From the NCBI GenBank assembly GCA_900555175.1, contig USJT01000048.1, positions 1-7,382 on the forward strand: DNA of 7,382 nucleotides. The letters are read 5' to 3'. The position numbers were made by a program, and so were the translations under genes. Below are positions 5,573-7,382 of this stretch, piece by piece. This DNA is from an uncultured bacterium (GTDB lineage Bacteria; Cyanobacteriota; Vampirovibrionia; Gastranaerophilales; Gastranaerophilaceae). Each line of letters opens with the position of its first letter. The stretch's first letter is position 1. The notes beneath the pieces were generated by a model that saw nothing but the letters and a program-made list of their open reading frames with translations, was not told where the DNA came from and ran no database searches.

Positions 5573-5611
5573 AAGGTTAGGTTATTTTAATTTATTGAAA
5601 GGTTAGGTTAT
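5573..5611 (+). repeat. 13-bp direct repeat around the ribosome site of the 5610 gene
   Basis: AAGGTTAGGTTAT occurs perfectly at 5573-5585 and 5599-5611, a 26-bp period. The second copy contains the GAAAGG-type ribosome site and the first two bases of the ATG; the first copy is an upstream duplicate without a start codon. It could be an operator repeat, an alternative ribosome loading site or a recent small duplication. Confidence 0.55.
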
Positions 5612-6692
5612 GACAGGGGAAATTTCAAATTTATACGGTGCTAATTTATATGGTTCAAATATGTATAACAACAATTTGAACGCTACAAAAAATAACGATG
5701 ATTTTTTAGCTCAACAATACTTTGCACAAATGCCAACTCAAGGGCAAATGCAAGGACAACCTGTATTTCAAGGTTATCAACAACCACAAACTGATACATT
5801 TCAAAAAAGTGGCAGCTCAGGATTTGGCACAGGTTTAAAACTTGGTGCAGTAGCAGGTCTAGGCACAGGTGCAGGTGTTTATTTCTTTGGAACAAATCCT
5901 ATAAAAGACGGTAAAGTTGATGAAAATCTTATTAAAAGTATAAATAATAAATCAGTTAAAGACTTAAAATTAGAGAGGGCCAAAGAATTATATGCACAAA
6001 AAGCAAAATCAACTTTTGATACTTTAGGCATTAAAGATTTAGATCAATACAATGCAATCAAAAAACTTGCAAATGCAGAAAAACTTGAAGACTTACCGGA
6101 AGATGTAAGAAAATTACTTCCTGATGATATAAAAACACCTGCTGATGCAAAAGCAACAGTAGAACTTGCTAAACCTGAATTAGATAAAATCGATATCAAA
6201 AAAATTGCAGAACAAAGCAACAAAGCTGTAAATAATAAATACTCTATTGAACATAATGCAAATCAATTAAAAAGATTTGAAGCTATCAAAACAAAAATTG
6301 AAGCATTACCAAAAGATGCAAAAGTAGAAGATTTGAAAAAATTCTTTATTGATAATGCAGAAACATTCAACCTAAAAGGTTCAAAAGAAGAAATCGCAGC
6401 AAAAGCAGAAAAAATAGCTGAAAAACACGTAACAAAAGAACATCTTCTCAACCTATACCAAGGACGTATTGATACTAAAAAAGGATATATAGAATCTCTT
6501 AAATCCAAATATTCAGATATCATAAAAGACAACTGGGATGAATCTAAAAAAGCCTTGAAGGAAGGTACACCTAAAGAAATAAAAGAAGCTTTTAAATCTT
6601 TCAAATGGAATAAGGCATTAAAATTCGGTGGAATTGCAGCTGCAGCAGGTCTTGTAATCGGTTGGCTTGCAGGCGGATCTTCTTCTAAATAA
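5610..6692 (+). CDS. Uncharacterised protein with glycine-rich hydrophobic segments at both ends, 360 aa
   Basis: No family is recognised. Residues 1-66 are low-complexity and Asn/Tyr/Gln-rich, beginning with 'NLYGANLYGSNMYNNN', a short NLYG-type tandem repeat, then 'QGQMQGQPVFQGYQQPQ'. Residues 71-94 ('GFGTGLKLGAVAGLGTGAGV' onward) form a glycine-rich hydrophobic segment with GxxxG-like spacing. Residues 97-335 are Lys/Glu/Asp-rich and predicted helical, without cysteine. Residues 339-356 ('FGGIAAAAGLVIGWLAGG') form a second such segment, with only 'SSSK' after it. No cleavable signal peptide is seen. The simplest reading is a helical domain tethered or inserted at membranes by two glycine-zipper-like helices. 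The ATG is preceded by GAAAGG with a longish 9-nt spacer. The gene stands alone, 101 bp after aroA, and ends at a strong terminator. Composition suggests a lineage-specific protein. Confidence 0.8.
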   Translation: MTGEISNLYGANLYGSNMYNNNLNATKNNDDFLAQQYFAQMPTQGQMQGQPVFQGYQQPQTDTFQKSGSSGFGTGLKLGAVAGLGTGAGVYFFGTNPIKDGKVDENLIKSINNKSVKDLKLERAKELYAQKAKSTFDTLGIKDLDQYNAIKKLANAEKLEDLPEDVRKLLPDDIKTPADAKATVELAKPELDKIDIKKIAEQSNKAVNNKYSIEHNANQLKRFEAIKTKIEALPKDAKVEDLKKFFIDNAETFNLKGSKEEIAAKAEKIAEKHVTKEHLLNLYQGRIDTKKGYIESLKSKYSDIIKDNWDESKKALKEGTPKEIKEAFKSFKWNKALKFGGIAAAAGLVIGWLAGGSSSK

Positions 6693-6723
6693 TGAATAAT
6701 ATACAACCCCAAAACTCTATAAT

Positions 6724-6767
6724 AAACGGTCAAGATTGATAAATTTTGGCCGTTTCGTTTTGTTTTT
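6724..6767 (+). terminator. Rho-independent terminator after the 5610-6692 gene
   Basis: AAACGGTCAA (6724-6733) pairs with TTGGCCGTTT (6746-6755) with one T-G wobble. The stem continues through 6734-6737/6742-6745 with one further G-T wobble to a GATA tetraloop, 14 bp in all. It is followed by the T-rich CGTTTTGTTTTT (6756-6767). It starts 32 bp after the stop codon. Confidence 0.8.
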
Positions 6768-6792
6768 AAATTTTTACAAACTTGAAAATGTA

Positions 6793-6821
6793 TTGACAAA
6801 TTCAAATATATATTCTACTAT
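6793..6821 (+). promoter_or_regulatory. Sigma-70-type promoter for the RHH/COG1433 frame
   Basis: A perfect -35 TTGACA (6793-6798) is separated by 17 bp from TACTAT (6816-6821; 4 of 6 to TATAAT). The -10 ends 6 nt before the ATG at 6828, so the predicted start site coincides with the start codon and the message would be leaderless. Confidence 0.62.
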
Positions 6822-6827
6822 TGACTT

Positions 6828-7382
6828 ATGGAAAAATTTTGTAAATTTGATGGAGAATTTAATTGTCCTAAAAATCAATGGGGCGGCAAACGAGTTAATG
6901 CAGGCAGAAAAAGAACTTGCTTAAAAAAAGTTCCATTTAACAGAAGAATTAATGAAAACATCTTAAACATTTTACGAGAATATGCAAATTTACATAATAT
7001 AACAGAAACAGAAGCACTCGAAAGTGCCATACTGCTTCAAACAAATATAGAAAAATTAAAAGGAGGACAAATTATGAAAATTGCAATACCAACAGCAGAC
7101 GGAAAACTATGCGCACATTTCGGACACTGTGAATCTTTCACATTTGTAGATGTTAATCCTGATACAAAAGAGATTTTGAATATTGAAAACAAAGTTCCTG
7201 AAGAAGGAGTTAGCTGCCAAAGTGCAAGCTGGATTTCTGAACAAGGTGCAAATATTGTACTTGCAGGCGGAATGGGTGCAAGACCAATCGCAATATTTAA
7301 CCAAAACGGGGTTAAAGTTGTTGCAGGCTGTCCTGAACTTGATATTAAAGATGTTGTAAATTCATTTTTAAATTCAACACTT
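6828..7382 (+). CDS. Ribbon-helix-helix-like DNA-binding segment in frame with a NifX/NifB-type (COG1433) domain; 3' end outside window
   Basis: The frame is open from ATG 6828 to the window end (185 codons) with no stop. Residues 1-20 contain two cysteines (C5, C13). Residues 19-29 ('GGKRVNAGRKR') are a basic AT-hook-like arm, like the GGxRxxAGRK leaders I know from small phage and plasmid DNA-binding proteins. Residues 33-72 ('KKVPFNRRINENILNILREY' onward, then 'ITETEALESAILL') fit a strand plus two helices of a ribbon-helix-helix domain. Residues 83-185 are a COG1433 domain, described under the internal start. A promoter directly before 6828 supports this upstream start, and no Shine-Dalgarno is present there. 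The join is continuous, but the best ribosome site of the window lies at the domain boundary. So either one fusion protein, two products from one frame, or a regulator gene whose stop codon was lost. Confidence 0.62.
   Translation, partial: MEKFCKFDGEFNCPKNQWGGKRVNAGRKRTCLKKVPFNRRINENILNILREYANLHNITETEALESAILLQTNIEKLKGGQIMKIAIPTADGKLCAHFGHCESFTFVDVNPDTKEILNIENKVPEEGVSCQSASWISEQGANIVLAGGMGARPIAIFNQNGVKVVAGCPELDIKDVVNSFLNSTL
7060..7066 (+). promoter_or_regulatory. Perfect Shine-Dalgarno AAGGAGG before an internal ATG
   Basis: AAGGAGG at 7060-7066 lies 7 nt before ATG 7074, which is in frame with the upstream ATG at 6828. It also encodes the 'KGG' at the boundary of the two domains. Its strength and spacing make 7074 a very likely translation start. 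Confidence 0.8.
7074..7382 (+). CDS. NifX/NifB-type dinitrogenase iron-molybdenum cofactor family (COG1433) protein, short form; 3' end outside window
   Basis: This is the product expected from the internal ATG. The 103 visible residues cover nearly the whole domain, which is usually about 100-125 aa: 'MKIAIPTADGKLCAHFGHCE' at the start, with the conserved HFGHC, then 'VDV', 'GVSCQSASWISEQGANIVLA' and the 'GGMGARPIAIF' loop, then 'GVKVVAGC'. The fold is RNase H-like and binds iron-sulfur or iron-molybdenum clusters in NifX, NafY and the NifB C-terminus. Stand-alone members like this are common in anaerobes that lack nitrogenase and often sit beside Mrp/NBP35 ATPases, so the name should not be taken as evidence of nitrogen fixation. 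Partner genes would lie to the right, outside the window. Cysteines C13, C19, C48 and C86 of this form could be metal ligands; this is inference. Confidence 0.85.
   Translation, partial: MKIAIPTADGKLCAHFGHCESFTFVDVNPDTKEILNIENKVPEEGVSCQSASWISEQGANIVLAGGMGARPIAIFNQNGVKVVAGCPELDIKDVVNSFLNSTL

Noticed and set aside
6263..6805. 180-codon minus-strand frame over the 5610-6692 gene and terminator
   Set aside because: It is antisense to the sense gene, runs through the intrinsic terminator and lacks recognisable domain features.
6736..6924. 62-codon plus-strand frame starting inside the terminator
   Set aside because: It begins in the terminator stem-loop, has no ribosome site and overlaps the RHH-encoding frame, which has better motifs and a promoter.
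7107..7304. 65-codon minus-strand frame
   Set aside because: It is antisense to the COG1433 domain and is only a shadow of it.
7074..7382. Evidence for nitrogen fixation from the NifX/NifB-type domain
   Set aside because: No nitrogenase genes or NifB radical-SAM domain are present; stand-alone COG1433 proteins are common in non-fixing anaerobes.
1..7382. CRISPR array, insertion sequence or prophage module
   Set aside because: No regularly spaced repeats, transposase, integrase or structural phage genes were seen; the repeats present are isolated hairpin elements.

Overview
The window is AT-rich, gene-dense bacterial DNA with no photosynthesis genes and no phage or transposase genes. The base composition, the short lineage-specific proteins (one with an Asn/Tyr/Gln-rich N-terminus) and the COG1433-type protein made me think of a non-photosynthetic gut cyanobacterial relative (Gastranaerophilales/Vampirovibrionia). 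This is recollection-based and only moderately confident; another low-GC anaerobe is possible. Stops used are TAA, TAG and TGA, so the code looks standard.

Layout. (1) 1-516 is the C-terminal end of a GH13 alpha-amylase-family enzyme cut by the window edge. (2) 507-597 holds two copies of a small hairpin repeat. (3) 607-1123 is a divergent pair: an XRE-type regulator (minus) and a 75-codon coiled-coil protein (plus), separated by two perfect 10-bp palindromes. (4) 1144-1178 is a REP-like hairpin between convergent genes; a second copy lies at 3524-3548. (5) 1235-3403 carries two minus-strand membrane proteins, an acyltransferase-3 and a membrane-anchored endonuclease/exonuclease/phosphatase protein. 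(6) 3640-4060 is a small minus-strand hypothetical locus that looks frameshifted at a T6 run. (7) 4105-4166 is a tRNA-Ser(GGA) remnant lacking the D-arm and half of the anticodon stem. (8) 4234-5508 is aroA (EPSP synthase). (9) 5610-6692 is an unrecognised protein with a glycine-rich hydrophobic segment at each end, followed by a good intrinsic terminator. (10) 6828-7382 is an open frame running off the end: a ribbon-helix-helix-like DNA-binding segment in frame with a NifX/NifB-type (COG1433) domain, with a perfect Shine-Dalgarno just before an internal ATG.

No multi-gene pathway is visible; most genes appear to have their own promoters. Three genes (acyltransferase, aroA, the RHH/COG1433 frame) lack a Shine-Dalgarno and have a -10-like hexamer ending exactly 6 nt before the ATG, suggesting leaderless transcripts. 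The most unusual items are the two-start RHH/COG1433 frame, this leaderless pattern, the tRNA remnant and the two hairpin repeat families showing compensatory base changes.
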